DNA from: Candidatus Solibacter usitatus
Lineage (GTDB): Bacteria; Acidobacteriota; Terriglobia; Bryobacterales; Bryobacteraceae
DNA length: 64,000 nt
Assembly (NCBI GenBank): GCA_016213245.1
Contig: JACRBC010000055.1
Location: 1 to 64,000, forward strand
Direction of reading: 5' to 3'
The translations under genes were made by a program, and so were the position numbers. Shown piece after piece: positions 43,858 through 52,746 of the stretch. Positions within the stretch are counted from its first letter, which is position 1. Each line of letters opens with the position of its first letter. The notes under the pieces are model-generated. The model saw nothing but the letters and a program-made list of their open reading frames with translations. It searched no databases and had not been told where the DNA came from.

Positions 43858-46115
43858 TTGGCGCCTCCTGGTCTCCACGTCGTGACCTCCGCCGGCAGCG
43901 GCGGCAAGCCCTGCCGCGCGCGCCGCGTTGCGCCGGTCTGAACGCCCGCTTCGTTCGCCACCACGCTGCACATTCGTTTGGACGAGGCCAGTACCCGCCC
44001 GCCGTACTCCAGCCGGGTGCCGTCGCCCATGACATAGCCGAGGATGCGCCCGTCCGGCGCCCTTCGGACCATCGCCAGCAATGCGTCCGTCTTCAGCGGG
44101 CCGGCCGCCAGCAACTGTCCACCTTCATCGGGAACCTCCTCCGGCTGCCAGGCGATCAGGTCGCTGAAGCCCGGGCCCTCCACCACTATACTGGCCGCTC
44201 CCAGGCCGCCAGTCACCCGCGGACCCCGGCTCAGCCGCGGCAGCGGCTCGCCCACGCGCGAGGCCGCCGCCAGCGCGACGTAGCGCGCCCGCACGCCGCG
44301 CCGGTTCACCCGCAGCAGGCCCAGCTCATGCTTCGCCGCCCGGCCCTCCCCGCGTACCACCCGGAAATCGTGCTCCGGCGCGGCCGGCTCGTCGAAGGCG
44401 ATCCGGCACACCGCCCGCTCGCCTTGCACTTCGAACGGCTCGCCGTACGTCCCCGCGCCGGAGATCCTCTTTGCCGCCGTGTACCACTGCCAGTGATAGT
44501 CGTGCTCGCTGCCGTCTTTCTGAATGTCGTCGGCGACGACGACATACGGCGCCAGACCCTGCTTCACAAACAACGCCGTCCGGTCAGCCCTCTCCGCCGG
44601 CGCGGATCCGCGCACGCTACGGTCCGCGTACGACAGCCGCGCGTCCCCGCGCGCATAATCGGCCAACTGGCCGGCCGCCACCCCGGTCATGAAGCCCAGA
44701 ATCGAGCCGTCGTCGCCCGCTGAGGGCCGGTCCTCAGCCGGCATCCCGCCTTCATCCACAATCACCATGTTGTGTTCGATGTCCGCCCCGTGGTGCCGGT
44801 GCGAGTAGGGATAGACGTTGGCGTGCGTCGCAAACTGTTCGCCAAACGCCGTGAACAGAAAGCTGTTCATGTCGTAGTGCGTGTGGTTGGCGTCGTCGTG
44901 CCTCGTCGTGAACGCGAACCAGTGCGCCTGCTCGTCGTCCCAGCCGCTCCGCCCGAAAACGTAACCCGCGCGGTTGGCGTCCACCTCGAAATAGGACGAC
45001 GGCGGCAGCCCCAGCGCCCCCGGCGACTCCGCCTTCAATCCTTCCGGGTAGTTCAGGAACACCCACAGCGGGTTGATCCGGTCCAGGTCGGCGTACTTGA
45101 GAAACGTCCATAGCCCGGCGGCGTCCTGCAACTCCCCAATGCCCCGCAGGTAGATCGGCTGGAAGACCCGCCGCCCATACTCCGTGTTGTCCCCGGCCGG
45201 CCCGCAGCCTCCCTGCGGCATCCATTGGTGGCGCAGGTAGTGCATCGCGTTCACCGCGCCGCTGGAACCGATGATGTCTTCCCCTCCCAGCCGCCGCACC
45301 GCCTCGGCGAACAGCGTCGGGTTCTGGTGATAGTGGGCGTAGCCGGGCCCCTCGTTGCAGATGCCGTTGGCCCGCCACGTCAGCGGGAAGTAGTTGTCCC
45401 GGATCTTCCGGAAACACTCGGCCTGCCACCGCGCGTACTCCGCGTGATTGGACTCCCCCCGCGTCGCCGCCAGCAGAATCCCCTGCGCCCCCACCGGAAT
45501 CGCCCCGCAGTTGTACGCCGCGTCCCTCCACCACCAGCTCTCGGTATGCGCGAAAAGCGCGGCGTTCCACATCTCCAGCCGTCCCAGCACCCGGCGCCGT
45601 TGCTCCTCCGCCATCATCGGGTACAGCCAGTCCCAGGCATAGGCGAACGCCTTCGGCCAGTGTTCCGTCGCAAAGAAGTCGCCGTCCACCACGCGGTGGA
45701 ACTCGGCCGCGTCCCAACGCGCCGCCGTCTGCTCGAACAACTCCACCGCCTTGCGCCCCACTTCCCGGTCGCCCTCCACCTGGTAGACCAGCGCCATCGC
45801 CTGGAGCTGTTCAGCCAGCCGCTTGCCCTCCTGCCCCACCGCCTGTTTCACCGTCAGATCAGCCGTGTATGGCGCCGCCGCCAGTTTCTTGACTCGGACC
45901 CACGCCTCCCCAGCCATCCCCCCGCCGGCGGCCCGCTTCCGCAGAGCCGGCAACTCCCCCGCGCTGAATACGATCCCCGGGTGCGTCCCCGGCCGCACCA
46001 CCACGTATGTCCGCTTCGGTTCTCCAGCGCCCGTCTGCAACCCCAACCCCAGCGCCGCCACCATCACAAACCCGCCAAAAACCAACCTCTTCAATCCGCG
46101 TTCATCTGAGTTCAT
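43854..46115 (-). CDS. Secreted heparinase II/III-like protein
   Basis: A 753-residue protein with an N-terminal signal (VFGGFVMVAALGLGLQTGAG). The first ~370 residues form an alpha-toroid (HWPKAFAYAWDWLYPMM, SWWWRDAAYNCGAIPVGAQG, ICNEGPGYAHYHQN). The C-terminal beta-sandwich has the heparinase II/III metal/His block FTTRHDDANHTHYDMNSF and HRHHGADIEHN. It should cleave or bind acidic or other glycans in the periplasm. It starts 14 bases inside the end of leuA and overlaps the GH38-like gene by four bases, forming one leftward unit. Confidence 0.82.
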   Translation of the reverse strand: MNSDERGLKRLVFGGFVMVAALGLGLQTGAGEPKRTYVVVRPGTHPGIVFSAGELPALRKRAAGGGMAGEAWVRVKKLAAAPYTADLTVKQAVGQEGKRLAEQLQAMALVYQVEGDREVGRKAVELFEQTAARWDAAEFHRVVDGDFFATEHWPKAFAYAWDWLYPMMAEEQRRRVLGRLEMWNAALFAHTESWWWRDAAYNCGAIPVGAQGILLAATRGESNHAEYARWQAECFRKIRDNYFPLTWRANGICNEGPGYAHYHQNPTLFAEAVRRLGGEDIIGSSGAVNAMHYLRHQWMPQGGCGPAGDNTEYGRRVFQPIYLRGIGELQDAAGLWTFLKYADLDRINPLWVFLNYPEGLKAESPGALGLPPSSYFEVDANRAGYVFGRSGWDDEQAHWFAFTTRHDDANHTHYDMNSFLFTAFGEQFATHANVYPYSHRHHGADIEHNMVIVDEGGMPAEDRPSAGDDGSILGFMTGVAAGQLADYARGDARLSYADRSVRGSAPAERADRTALFVKQGLAPYVVVADDIQKDGSEHDYHWQWYTAAKRISGAGTYGEPFEVQGERAVCRIAFDEPAAPEHDFRVVRGEGRAAKHELGLLRVNRRGVRARYVALAAASRVGEPLPRLSRGPRVTGGLGAASIVVEGPGFSDLIAWQPEEVPDEGGQLLAAGPLKTDALLAMVRRAPDGRILGYVMGDGTRLEYGGRVLASSKRMCSVVANEAGVQTGATRRARQGLPPLPAEVTTWRPGGAK

Positions 46116-47664
46116 CTGCGGCCATTCTCCCGCCCAGCCCCGCCAGCCGGTTCAGCCCGTCCACGTAAGCCTTGGCGCTCGCCTCGATCACGTCGGTGGA
46201 GGCGCCGCGGCCTGTCACCCTGCGGCCCCCGGACTCCAGGTGGACCGTCACCTCGCCCAGCGCCTCCGTCCCGCTGGTGACCGCCCGGATGTCGTACTTC
46301 ACCAGCTTCGCCTGCCGCCGCGCCACCGCCTCGATCGCCTTGTACACCGCGTCCACCGGGCCGTCGCCCGTGGCCGCGCTCTCCCGCATCTCGTCCCCCA
46401 CCTTCAGCCGCACCGTGGCCGTCGGAATGGCCGACGTGCCGCTGTAGAAATGCAGATAGTCGAGATGGTACACCTCCGGCTCGGAATGCAGTTCGTCATT
46501 GAGTATCGCCGCCAGGTCCTCGTCGAAGACCTCCTGCTTCTTGTCCGCCACAATCAGAAAACGCTGGTAGGTCTGATCCAGTTCCTCCTGCGTCAACGCG
46601 TAGCCGAGCTTCTCCAGCCGGTCGCGCAGCCCGGCCCGGCCCGTGCGCGCCGTCAGCACAACATGGCTCTGCTCGAAACCGACGTCTTCCGGCCGCATGA
46701 TCTCGTACGTCTCGCGGTTCTTCAAAACCCCGTCCACGTGGATGCCCGAGCTGTGCGCGAAGGCGTTCGCGCCGACAATCGCCTTGTTGCCCGGCACCGC
46801 CATCCCCAGCATGTCCGATACCAGCCGGCTGGTGCGGCTGAACTCGCGCGTGTGGATCCCCGTGTGCACCCCGAAATAGTCCGCCCGCGTGCGGAGCGCC
46901 ATTACCACTTCTTCCAGCGCCGCGTTGCCCGCCCGCTCGCCGATCCCGTTGATCGTGCCCTCCACCTGCCGCGCCCCGTTCACCACCCCGGCCAGCGCAT
47001 TGGAGACCGCCATGCCCAGGTCATTGTGGCAGTGCACGCTGATGGTGGCGCGCCCGATGTTGGAGACGTGCTCCCGAATGCCGCGGATCAGCGCGCCGTA
47101 CTGCTCCGGCACCGCGTAGCCCGTCGTGTCCGGAATGTTCACCACGCTCGCGCCCGCCTCGATCGCCGCCGTCAGCATCTCGTACAGATAGGCCGGCTCG
47201 GCCCGGCCGGCGTCCTCGGCGTAAAACTCAACCTCATCCACATGCGACCGCGCCAGCCGCACCGCCTCCACGGCCATCTCAATCATCCGCGCCTTCTTCT
47301 CTTCCACCGTTCTGCCGTACTTGACATCGCCGAACTTCCCCAGAATGTGAATCGCGGAGACGCCGATCCCCGTGTGGATGCGCGGGCGGCGCGCCTTGGC
47401 CAGCGCCCTGCCGCAGGCCTCGATGTCGCTCGCCACCGCCCGCGATAGCGCGCACACCACCGGCCCGTCCATCTCCTCCGCAATCGCCTCCACCGCCGCG
47501 AAATCCTCCGGCGATGAGTTCGGATACCCCGCCTCAATCACGTCCACGCCCAGCCGCGCGAGCTGCCTCGCGATCGTCAGCTTCTCGCGCCGCCCCAGCC
47601 GCGTCCCCGCCGCCTGCTCGCCGTCTCGCAACGTCGTGTCGAAAATCGCTACTTTGTCTGACAT
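46102..47664 (-). CDS. leuA: 2-Isopropylmalate synthase
   Basis: A 520-residue enzyme of the leucine pathway (2-oxoisovalerate plus acetyl-CoA). It begins [20 protein letters not shown], with the metal Asp in FDTTLRD, and has [28 protein letters not shown] and [17 protein letters not shown] (metal His pair). The C-terminal ~130 residues are the leucine-sensing regulatory domain ([12 protein letters not shown]... [21 protein letters not shown]). Unusually, GEQAAG replaces the common GEQSPG. ATG 47664 is preferred over 47679 because it fits the family N-terminus. Heparinase-like gene overlaps its end. Confidence 0.88.
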   Translation of the reverse strand: MSDKVAIFDTTLRDGEQAAGTRLGRREKLTIARQLARLGVDVIEAGYPNSSPEDFAAVEAIAEEMDGPVVCALSRAVASDIEACGRALAKARRPRIHTGIGVSAIHILGKFGDVKYGRTVEEKKARMIEMAVEAVRLARSHVDEVEFYAEDAGRAEPAYLYEMLTAAIEAGASVVNIPDTTGYAVPEQYGALIRGIREHVSNIGRATISVHCHNDLGMAVSNALAGVVNGARQVEGTINGIGERAGNAALEEVVMALRTRADYFGVHTGIHTREFSRTSRLVSDMLGMAVPGNKAIVGANAFAHSSGIHVDGVLKNRETYEIMRPEDVGFEQSHVVLTARTGRAGLRDRLEKLGYALTQEELDQTYQRFLIVADKKQEVFDEDLAAILNDELHSEPEVYHLDYLHFYSGTSAIPTATVRLKVGDEMRESAATGDGPVDAVYKAIEAVARRQAKLVKYDIRAVTSGTEALGEVTVHLESGGRRVTGRGASTDVIEASAKAYVDGLNRLAGLGGRMAADELR

Positions 47665-48094
47665 TGTGCCTGCCGCCATTCACTCACAAAAGTACCGCAT
47701 GTGGCCTCCGTGCGCCGTGCCCCTCCGGCTCGCGCCCGCCTCCTATCCGCCGGGCGCCCCGGTCTCTTCATCGACGAACCCGGCGTCGCCCAACCCGGCG
47801 ATGATGGAGTCGTCCAACACCTGGCCGCTGTCGCCAAAACCACGGGTGCCGGCAACTTCCACCCGTGGACCATCGCGCCCGCGGCTCTCTCCTGCGCCAC
47901 ATACGAAGCGTGCCTGAAGCGAACGTGAGTTCGCCTGCGCCAGGTGGACCAGTGGATGGCCCTGATCGGCGGCGTCTTCCGGGCCGTCGTCGGCCCGCCG
48001 CCGGTCGCCTCAGGGCTCTCACGAAGGGTCTCCCAGCCAGTTGTCACTTTCTTGCCTTCCTTCACGCTTCAGAAGGTAGAGAGGAGAATCAACC
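47665..48094. other. 430-base stretch without a supported gene
   Basis: Open frames on both strands exist (for example 47701-47928 plus), but they have GTG starts, no ribosome site and compositions rich in Ala/Pro/Arg as expected of antisense or random frames. I see no tRNA, hairpin or repeat. A promoter for the following small gene must lie at the right end. Confidence 0.5.
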
Positions 48095-48430
48095 ATGGCC
48101 AAGAAAAAAGCGCCGCTTAACGAATCCGGCAAGGGAGCGCCGGCTGCGAAAAAACCAGGCCCGCGGAAGGCGCAATTGTGGAATCGGACCGTGGCCCGCG
48201 AGATCGCCCTCGACCAGACAATGGTTGCCGATGCGGACCTGGACGACAAACTCGGCGGCCAACGGGTGGCCCTTTTCTCACAAGATGCGCGCGACTTGTA
48301 CCGCCAACGCTGCGTCGACGAGGCGGGACGCCGGGGCCATGCCGTCGTCAACCCGGATGCGATCCCTGCCGACGCCGACACCACTGTGAAGGAGGTGGGC
48401 GATGCCCTGTTTGACAATGCGAGGCCGTAG
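48095..48430 (+). CDS. Small uncharacterised protein with a basic N-terminus
   Basis: A 111-residue protein. GAGGAGA lies seven bases before the ATG at 48095, a good ribosome site. The first 35 residues are Lys/Pro/Ala-rich (MAKKKAPLNESGKGAPAAKK), then comes a charged Asp/Arg/Ala part (VAREIALDQTMVADADLDDK). No signal peptide, Cys motif or known domain is seen. Its last 29 bases overlap the next gene, so the two are probably coupled. I do not recognise a family. Confidence 0.65.
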   Translation: MAKKKAPLNESGKGAPAAKKPGPRKAQLWNRTVAREIALDQTMVADADLDDKLGGQRVALFSQDARDLYRQRCVDEAGRRGHAVVNPDAIPADADTTVKEVGDALFDNARP

Positions 48431-49667
48431 GCTCGCGTCGGTCGCACTGGTTGTCCTGCCAGCCTTGCTGTACGCGGCAGACCCGGTCCAGTTCCTCGAC
48501 GCGAGGATTGACTTGGACCGGCGGCAGATCACGGTGGCTTCATCTTCCAATCGCGAGGACTTCTTGGCAGCGGCTGAGGCGTTAAGTGAAGCGGCAAACT
48601 GGAAGCTGCAACTCGACACAAAACCGCTTGGTGTCCGCAATGCCAGCGTCAACGCCAGGGCCCGCACCGTCACAATTGAGTATGATCCGCGGCTCCTGCC
48701 ATTTGAAGAAGCGGCGGACATCGACACCGGCGCGCTGTCGGTCCTTTATGTGCCGCTCACCGTCAAACTAGCGATACCGGCTGGCAAGTCCGCGCCGGCT
48801 CCTCCAGCGCTTCAGAATCCGTTGGCGCGCTGCTTCTCTTACAAGCTCACGGGCGAGAAAAAGAAAGCCGACATCGACATTACGGCCGGGTGGCAAGTTG
48901 GAGAAAATGTCAAGCCGCTCTACTTTTGGAGCGTCAAGGCTGGATGCCCGTCACCCTTGGGCGCCGGTGCGAAGTATGGCAAACTCGGTCCCACGTTCTC
49001 GGCGGAGGCAAGCCAGCAGCAGAACGCCGACCCCGATTCCATGAAGGCCGCGATCGCTTATCGCAAGGATCTGCCCATCGGAAACAGACGCGATGGCTGG
49101 CAGTTCAATGCAGACCTGCTGAGCTACGAGTTCGAACGGAAAATAGCCAAAGAGCCCGTGCTCAGTGATGCGGGCAGGCCGGTGCTGCGCAAGTACATCG
49201 ACAAGAACTCCAATCTGACGTGGACGAGTAATGCGAAGTATGTGAACCCGTGGAAGCGGATGAACTGGACTCTGGGGCTGGCGGGATTCGAGTCCGGCCG
49301 TGCCGTGAGCCGGACCGTCAAGTCCACTTCGAGCGATCGGGAGGAGCAGGGCGTTGCCCGCCTCCTCTTTGATCTGGACCTGCAGAAACCGCTGTTCCGT
49401 CAAGGCAGGCCGGTGCTGGAACTGCACGGCTACCATTCCTTGCGTCTGCCGTTCCGGCAGGAGCCGTTTCAGCGGGTAGGCGAAAACGGCGGGGAAATGT
49501 ACCTCACCAACAAGCCGCGTCATTGGACCCTGATCGAGGCGAGCTGGCTCATCACCAAAGGCGCCAAGATCGGCTTCCAATACAAGCGCGGCTCGTTGCC
49601 ACCGAGTTTTGAATTCGTCGACCATCAATTGACGGTAGGGCTCAACCTGCTGTTGAAGCGCAGGTAG
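48402..49667 (+). CDS. Secreted beta-rich protein, probable outer-membrane barrel
   Basis: A 421-residue protein. The N-terminal RRLASVALVVLPALLYAAD is a signal peptide. From about residue 140 the sequence alternates polar and aromatic residues in short strands (ADIDITAGWQVGENV, LYFWSVKAGC, WQFNADLLSYEFER, MNWTLGLAGFESG, ARLLFDLDLQKPL, WTLIEASWLITKGAKIGFQY) and ends LTVGLNLLLKRR. This is a pattern of a small outer-membrane beta-barrel. The first ~120 residues may be a separate periplasmic domain. No family is recognised. It overlaps the preceding small gene. Confidence 0.65.
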   Translation: MPCLTMRGRRLASVALVVLPALLYAADPVQFLDARIDLDRRQITVASSSNREDFLAAAEALSEAANWKLQLDTKPLGVRNASVNARARTVTIEYDPRLLPFEEAADIDTGALSVLYVPLTVKLAIPAGKSAPAPPALQNPLARCFSYKLTGEKKKADIDITAGWQVGENVKPLYFWSVKAGCPSPLGAGAKYGKLGPTFSAEASQQQNADPDSMKAAIAYRKDLPIGNRRDGWQFNADLLSYEFERKIAKEPVLSDAGRPVLRKYIDKNSNLTWTSNAKYVNPWKRMNWTLGLAGFESGRAVSRTVKSTSSDREEQGVARLLFDLDLQKPLFRQGRPVLELHGYHSLRLPFRQEPFQRVGENGGEMYLTNKPRHWTLIEASWLITKGAKIGFQYKRGSLPPSFEFVDHQLTVGLNLLLKRR

Positions 49668-49840
49668 AGCCCAACCAGCCCGGGAGACTCCGCTGGATGG
49701 ATCCGTCGCCCAGTTCGCCGGTGTCTCCCTCCTCGCGTCCCCCGGCGCCCAGCCGTAGCCCTCCCTGCCACTGCCAAAGCTCGGAAGTGTATTCACGCGG
49801 GGCAGCCGCACGGCTCGCCCCGCCTTCTCATCCGCCCGCC

Positions 49841-50491
49841 CTACGCGCTCAATGTCACCGCTGTCTTGACGCCGATCGCCTCAAGTATCTCCTGCAGCCT
49901 CCCGATCGCCACCGTCTGGTACTCACTCTCCTCATAACGGCTGATCACTTGCTTGCTCACTCCCAGCCGGTGCGCCAATTCCGTTTGCGACAGTCCCCTG
50001 GCGATGCGGATCTTTACGATGAACGGCGCGGCCTGGTCCAGCCGCTCAACGGGCGGCAGTGACAGTTCGCCGGACTTGAGTTGATCGTACTCGCGCAGTT
50101 CGTCTTCGAGTTGCCGGATCATGCCCTCGTAGCTGCCTCGAACCGCCGCCGATCGCTTCCCGGCCATCTCCTCATCCGCCTTGGCCAGCGCCCGCCGAAA
50201 GCCCGCTACCTGAACACCCACGTCCGGCCGGGCCTGCATCGCGGGATGGATGAAAAACGCAAGGCCGTGGCCGGCCCACATCCGCCACTTCCACTTCCGT
50301 ACCCGCGGTACCAGGATCGGTTCGAAGTCGATCCAATACGGATCAAGGCGATCATAGACGCCCGCGTCCGGCTCCACCCAATAACCGTCCACATCGCCCG
50401 GACCAGGTTTCTCCGTACAGAAGCTCCCGTCGATGTAGATCTCCGCGACGCGGCGGCCAGCAAGGCCGCCGTGGCTACCTTCTGGTACCAC
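49841..50491 (-). CDS. Fusion of DUF6932-like nucleotidyltransferase fragment and XRE-type HTH domain
   Basis: A 216-residue protein from a GTG start. The first ~85 residues resemble the nucleotidyltransferase core of DUF6932: VAEIYIDGSFCTEK with GPGDVDG (Gly-Ser plus Asp-x-Asp). About 30 residues usually found before this core are missing. Residues ~95-150 are a helical spacer (MIRQLEDELREYDQLKSGEL). The C-terminus is an XRE helix-turn-helix, GLSQTELAHRLGVSKQVISR followed by YEESEY. Separate XRE and DUF6932 genes often form toxin-antitoxin-like pairs, so this may be a fused or truncated such pair. It is divergent from the MPN-like gene. Confidence 0.6.
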   Translation of the reverse strand: MVPEGSHGGLAGRRVAEIYIDGSFCTEKPGPGDVDGYWVEPDAGVYDRLDPYWIDFEPILVPRVRKWKWRMWAGHGLAFFIHPAMQARPDVGVQVAGFRRALAKADEEMAGKRSAAVRGSYEGMIRQLEDELREYDQLKSGELSLPPVERLDQAAPFIVKIRIARGLSQTELAHRLGVSKQVISRYEESEYQTVAIGRLQEILEAIGVKTAVTLSA

Positions 50492-50534
50492 CGCATGGCG
50501 CAGAACGGGATACTATGGATTCAGTCCCCGCAGT

Positions 50535-50540
50535 GGAGGA
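50535..50540 (+). promoter_or_regulatory. Ribosome-binding site deciding the MPN-like start
   Basis: GGAGGA lies eight bases before GTG 50549. No comparable site precedes the inner ATG at 50603, so GTG is the better start. Confidence 0.6.
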
Positions 50541-50548
50541 GAACTGGA

Positions 50549-51640
50549 GTGGGCGCTTTCCAAGCGGCGGCTGCCGTGGTCACGCCGGCCGATGCACCCG
50601 GCATGATTGTTTGGCAGGCCAGCGACGGCCGCGCGCGCATCGAGTTCACGCGCGCCGTGCTGGAGCGCGTCCGCTTTGAGTGCTCTCGCGCCATGAATGG
50701 GCTGGGCTCCACCGGCATCGGCGGCGTCCTGCTCGGCTCCCGGGCAGGTAACTCGTTTCGCGTGCTCGATTGGAAACCCATCGCCTGCGATCACTCCCGC
50801 GGCCCGGCGTTCCTCCTCTCCGCCCGCGATGCGGCCGGCCTGGCCGCTTTCCTGGAAGGCATGGAGGCTCACTCCGGCCAGGCGATCCTCGGCTGGTTTG
50901 TCTCCCACACCCGGCAGGGGCTGGCACTGACCCCGGAGGAAGAGCAACTGCACTCGCGCTACTTCCCGTCCGGCTCCTTCGCGATCGTCGTCACGCCCGA
51001 CCGGCTTGGGAACATGCTCTGCGCCGTGCACCTGCAGGGCTTCGCCGCCCCGGCGTTCGACGTCGTCCCCCTGCCGGGGAAGGCCCGTGAGCCCGGGCAG
51101 CGGCGGGCGAGGAAATCCGCCCCAGACAGGCCCGCCCCCGCCGCCGCGGCCCCCGCAGCCCCCACCGGCCCCGCGCCCCGCCGGCCCGCCCGGCGCTGGC
51201 CGCTCTGGGTGGCCGCGTCGCTCGCCGCCGTCGGCCTGGGCGTCGCCGCCGTGGTGGCCTACACCCGGCGCGCGCCCGAAAAGACCGCCGCTGTGCAGGC
51301 TGTCGCCCCCATCCAGATGCTCTCCCTGCACGCCGGCCCGCGCGACGGCCGGTTCGTCATCTCCTGGAACGGCGAGGCCGACGCCATCCTTTACGCGTCC
51401 CGCGTTACCGTCATCATCCGGGACGGCGACAAGACCGTCCGCCGCAACCTGTCGCGCCGCGACGCGCGCTCCGGCATCCAGTTCTACCACCCGGAATCCG
51501 GCAGAATCGACGTGACCCTGCTACTGAAAGCCGGCAACGGCCAGGAGTTTCAGGAGTCCACCCGCTACTCCCGGCCCGCCGGCCCGGCCGCCGAACTTCT
51601 CCGTGTCACGCCCGACATGCTCCCGCCCGCCGGCAACTGA
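50549..51640 (+). CDS. MPN/Mov34-like membrane protein with a degenerate JAMM motif
   Basis: A 363-residue protein. Residues ~20-165 look like an MPN/JAB domain: GIGGVLLGSRAG near the start and ILGWFVSHTRQGLALTPEEE in place of the zinc motif. In active JAMM peptidases this reads HxH...S..D; here the first His is Val and the Ser/Asp pair is Thr/Glu-like, so peptidase activity is doubtful. A Pro/Ala-rich linker follows, then one membrane helix (WPLWVAASLAAVGLGVAAVV), then a C-terminal beta domain (RFVISWNGEADAILYASRVT). It could be a scaffold or sensor. Divergent from the DUF6932-XRE gene. Confidence 0.6.
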   Translation: MGAFQAAAAVVTPADAPGMIVWQASDGRARIEFTRAVLERVRFECSRAMNGLGSTGIGGVLLGSRAGNSFRVLDWKPIACDHSRGPAFLLSARDAAGLAAFLEGMEAHSGQAILGWFVSHTRQGLALTPEEEQLHSRYFPSGSFAIVVTPDRLGNMLCAVHLQGFAAPAFDVVPLPGKAREPGQRRARKSAPDRPAPAAAAPAAPTGPAPRRPARRWPLWVAASLAAVGLGVAAVVAYTRRAPEKTAAVQAVAPIQMLSLHAGPRDGRFVISWNGEADAILYASRVTVIIRDGDKTVRRNLSRRDARSGIQFYHPESGRIDVTLLLKAGNGQEFQESTRYSRPAGPAAELLRVTPDMLPPAGN

Positions 51641-51735
51641 CCGGCTCGAATAGTTTGCATTTGTAAAACCCGGTTCATGCGCCGCCTGTCGTATCATCAG
51701 ACTTGACCGCACAACCGGTACCAGCGAAAAGACCT

Positions 51736-52404
51736 ATGAAAACCCTCTCCTCGATCGTTGCCTTGCTTGCCCTCACCTTGCCCGCCTTTGCCGGCGGCGT
51801 GGCCGGCAAGTGGAAGATGTCGGCCAATGCGCCCGACGGGAACACCTACAAGTTCGACCTCGTCGTGAAGGACGACGCCGGCAAGCTCAGCGCGTCGCTC
51901 AACTCCGAGCGCGGCAGCATGCCGCTGAAGGACGTCGCGCTGAACGGCGACGACTTCACCTTCAAGCTCAGCCTGGATATGGGGGACCTGCCGTTCAAGC
52001 TCAAGCTCGACGGCGACGCCCTGAAGGGCTCCGTGACCACGCCCGACGGCGCTACCGGCGCCGTGTCGGCCACGCGCGACGACGCTGCCGCAGCGGCCCA
52101 GGCCGCACCCGTCAGCGCCACCGGCAAGTGGAAGATCGTCGCCCGGATCGGCGAGGACCGCGAGATGCGCTACACGCTCGACCTGAAGCAGGACGGCGCG
52201 AAGCTGACCGGCGAGATCGGCAACGACGAGGGGCTCCTGCCCATCAGCGAAGGCAAAATCGACGGCGCGCAGATCAGCTTCAAGGTCGCCTCCGAGGACG
52301 GCGTCTACACCGTCACCGGGACGGTGAGCGTCAACGAGGTGAAGGGGACCTACAAGGCGCCCAACGGCTCCGGCGGCGCCTTCACCGCCGCCAAGGCCAT
52401 CTGA
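51736..52404 (+). CDS. Secreted protein of two similar GKWK half-domains
   Basis: A 222-residue protein with a signal peptide (MKTLSSIVALLALTLPAFAG). Two homologous halves follow: GKWKMSANAPDGNTYKFDLV near residue 25 and GKWKIVARIGEDREMRYTLD near 132. Each continues with a K-L-(T/S) strand, a hydrophobic (K)VAL/IDGAQISFK strand and a G(S/T)VT...G...A end. This is a lipocalin-like or half-barrel duplication. Function is unknown; it converges on the DUF5818 gene. Confidence 0.7.
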   Translation: MKTLSSIVALLALTLPAFAGGVAGKWKMSANAPDGNTYKFDLVVKDDAGKLSASLNSERGSMPLKDVALNGDDFTFKLSLDMGDLPFKLKLDGDALKGSVTTPDGATGAVSATRDDAAAAAQAAPVSATGKWKIVARIGEDREMRYTLDLKQDGAKLTGEIGNDEGLLPISEGKIDGAQISFKVASEDGVYTVTGTVSVNEVKGTYKAPNGSGGAFTAAKAI

Positions 52405-52419
52405 CGCGGGTTGGGGCGG

Positions 52420-52746
52420 CTATTCGGCCGCCTCGATGCGGTCCACCTTCAGCACGCCTGTCTTTTCGTACAGCACGCCGGTGACGCGCACTTTGCGCGC
52501 GGCATACTTCTCCGGCGTCTGCTGGTCGCTGAGGACGTACATCTTCCTGCCGTCCAGCAGCGCGTACTTCCATCGGCCGCCGCCGCTCTGGACGCACTCC
52601 CGGACGCACTTGCCGGCCGGAGTGATGCCCATGTGGGCGTGATCGGCGCCGCACATGGTGTCGGTGATGACGCCGGTGTATGTCCGCGCCGGCTGCTGGG
52701 CCAGCAGCGCCGCCGAAGCGGCCAGCGCCAATAGTGCGAGTTTCAT
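52420..52746 (-). CDS. DUF5818-like secreted small protein
   Basis: A 108-residue protein. MKLALLALAASAALLAQQ is a signal peptide. TYTGVITDTMCGADHAHMG, KCVRECVQSGG, YALLDGRKMYVLSDQQTPE and KVRVTGVLYE match the DUF5818 pattern (Cys/His near the start, two Cys in the middle). The Cys, His and Met residues could bind a metal such as copper; this is inference from its place at the end of the cus operon. The start overlaps the upstream gene's stop by four bases; the extension to 52809 is not used. Confidence 0.78.
   Translation of the reverse strand: MKLALLALAASAALLAQQPARTYTGVITDTMCGADHAHMGITPAGKCVRECVQSGGGRWKYALLDGRKMYVLSDQQTPEKYAARKVRVTGVLYEKTGVLKVDRIEAAE

Noticed and set aside
47701..47928. 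75-residue plus-strand frame in the gap after leuA
   Set aside because: It has a GTG start, no ribosome site and no recognisable family. The composition is consistent with non-coding GC-rich DNA.
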